Position numbers and translations under genes: made by a program. Of a stretch of DNA of 64,000 bases, positions 62,746-64,000 are shown one piece after another. Source of the stretch: an uncultured beta proteobacterium. Lineage in GTDB: Bacteria; Pseudomonadota; Gammaproteobacteria; Burkholderiales; Burkholderiaceae. Within the stretch, counting starts at the first letter, position 1. Every line of letters starts with the position of its first letter. Under the pieces are notes generated by a model, which was not told the DNA's origin, made no database searches, and saw nothing but the letters and a program-made list of their open reading frames with translations. The DNA lies in the NCBI GenBank assembly GCA_903875135.1, contig CAIQUZ010000109.1, positions 124,001 through 188,000 of the forward strand, in the 5' to 3' direction.

Positions 62746-62778
62746 TGTAAAATTTAAGTTTGGAACTTAAATTTTACA
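62746..62778. repeat. 15-bp perfect inverted repeat
   Basis: TGTAAAATTTAAGTT-TGG-AACTTAAATTTTACA. Confidence 0.85.
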
Positions 62779-62849
62779 AAAATAAAAACAAAAAATATTA
62801 ATAATCAGTTACTTACAAAATGAAATGATTTTAAATTTCGCTGTAATTT

Positions 62850-64000
62850 TTATTTTTCAAGGTTATTCGATACCGGATAGTCTCTCGAATACACAGGATT
62901 TGATAAGAATTCAGCACTTTTGTATTTCCAAAACTGCGTAACACCTGGATACGTTTTGATGATCGTGTTGGTTAATTGACCATTCACGCGCTCTACTTTA
63001 CGAATATAAATATCCATAATGGGGTTACCTAAAGCATCTAAGGTAATTTTTCCACGAGGGTCGTTGTTGACCTGCACATTGCGCAGTGCATTCATAAAGG
63101 ACTTCTTATCTTCAATGTTCGACTTATTGTCTTTAAGCGCTTGTTCTAGCATGAGCATCGCGCCATAAGCTCCAACGGAATAATAACCAGGCGCTTGTTT
63201 AAACTCTTTGAGCATACCTTGATTGAATTTTGTATTATTTGGATTATTCAAGGTTTGAGCATACCAACCTGGTGAAATGACACCTAAGGCCTCATCACCC
63301 ATCGAACCCAAAATCCCTTCATCTACAGCCGTCATATTCCCTAAGACCGGAATCTTTCCTTGCATGCCGTATTCTTTATATTGACGTAAAAACTTAACAC
63401 CATTACTTCCAGCATAGGCAATGTAGATGGCATCAACATTGGTCTTAATTTGACTAATATATGCGCCATAGTCAGCCGTATTCAAAGGCGACCATAACTT
63501 TTGTACAATCTTGCCTCCATTTTCTTCAAAGGTTCTCTGGAAACCTCCAACGTTCTCATGACCAAAAGCAAAGTCATCCCCTAAAACAGCTATGCGCTTG
63601 TACTTTAGTTCTTTAGCTACATACTCACCAAAGGGTTGATTCGGTTGCGCCGAACTGCCTACCGCTCTCACAAACCAAGGATTCGGTTTACGTTGGGTTA
63701 AATCTTCAGCACCGGCCGACGGAGATATTGTCGGAATTTCTGCTTTACGAATATAGTCATCAACAGCAATCGCTTCAAATGCCGCCAAAGGACCAATTAC
63801 AACATTTACTTTATCTTTTTCAACAAGCTCAGCGATCTTTGCTTTCGTAATTGCCGGCTGCCCACCAGTATCACCAGTGAATAATTCAACTTTGCGACCA
63901 GCAATCATATTGTTGTGTTCTTTTAAATATAACTTCAAACCGTCTTCCATTTGAATACCACCCGCGGCTAAAGCTCCAGACTTAATCGTCAGAAAGCCTA
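62850..64000 (-). CDS. Second Liv-type ABC transporter substrate-binding protein (partial; runs off right edge)
   Basis: Frame open to the edge: ...GFLTIKSGALAAGGIQMEDGLKLYLKEHNNMIAGRKVELFTGDTGG; similar to the 56772-58016 product. Confidence 0.92.
   Translation of the reverse strand, partial: GFLTIKSGALAAGGIQMEDGLKLYLKEHNNMIAGRKVELFTGDTGGQPAITKAKIAELVEKDKVNVVIGPLAAFEAIAVDDYIRKAEIPTISPSAGAEDLTQRKPNPWFVRAVGSSAQPNQPFGEYVAKELKYKRIAVLGDDFAFGHENVGGFQRTFEENGGKIVQKLWSPLNTADYGAYISQIKTNVDAIYIAYAGSNGVKFLRQYKEYGMQGKIPVLGNMTAVDEGILGSMGDEALGVISPGWYAQTLNNPNNTKFNQGMLKEFKQAPGYYSVGAYGAMLMLEQALKDNKSNIEDKKSFMNALRNVQVNNDPRGKITLDALGNPIMDIYIRKVERVNGQLTNTIIKTYPGVTQFWKYKSAEFLSNPVYSRDYPVSNNLEK

Noticed and set aside
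62570-62770. 66-aa + strand ORF
   Set aside because: Begins within the terminator hairpin/T-run and is antisense to the better-looking minus-strand fragment.
1-64000. CRISPR arrays, prophage, tRNA/rRNA genes, defence islands, toxin-antitoxin pairs
   Set aside because: None recognised by eye; gaps are short and no spaced direct repeats or cloverleaf genes were found. A tRNAscan/CRISPR search would be decisive.

Overview
A 64 kb, moderately AT-rich chromosomal window from a betaproteobacterium. Gene content and order look like Burkholderiales/Polynucleobacter; this taxonomy is inference from gene order, not a search result. About 1-47 kb is mostly housekeeping: smc, dapD/dapE, prmB, radA, metZ, purF, cvpA, folC, accD, trpA/B/F, truA, fimV, asd, leuB/D/C, gltA, sdhE/B/A/D/C, mdh, rarA, pcaF/J/I and dusA. 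Genes from sdhC (29.35 kb) down to a thioesterase (5.68 kb) form a roughly 24 kb unbroken minus-strand array. A degenerate IS200/IS605 TnpB relic with terminal-type hairpins lies between rarA and a nitroreductase gene, and its end forms the last codons of the nitroreductase ORF. About 47.7-64 kb is an accessory catabolic locus: LLM flavin oxidoreductase, TetR regulator, Gfo/Idh/MocA oxidoreductase, PcaD-like hydrolase, flavin reductase, GlcG/HbpS protein, two-subunit Mo hydroxylase, 3-HIBDH-like dehydrogenase, Liv-type ABC transporter, ACMSD-like amidohydrolase and a second Liv-type binding protein. The most interesting signal is a 14-bp palindromic motif, TGATCR-NN-YRATYA, found by eye in the upstream region of six transcription units of this locus (five exact matches, one with one mismatch). 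It suggests a single, probably TetR-controlled, regulon for an uncharacterised (hetero)aromatic pathway. I saw no CRISPR array, rRNA, tRNA, prophage or recognisable defence system.
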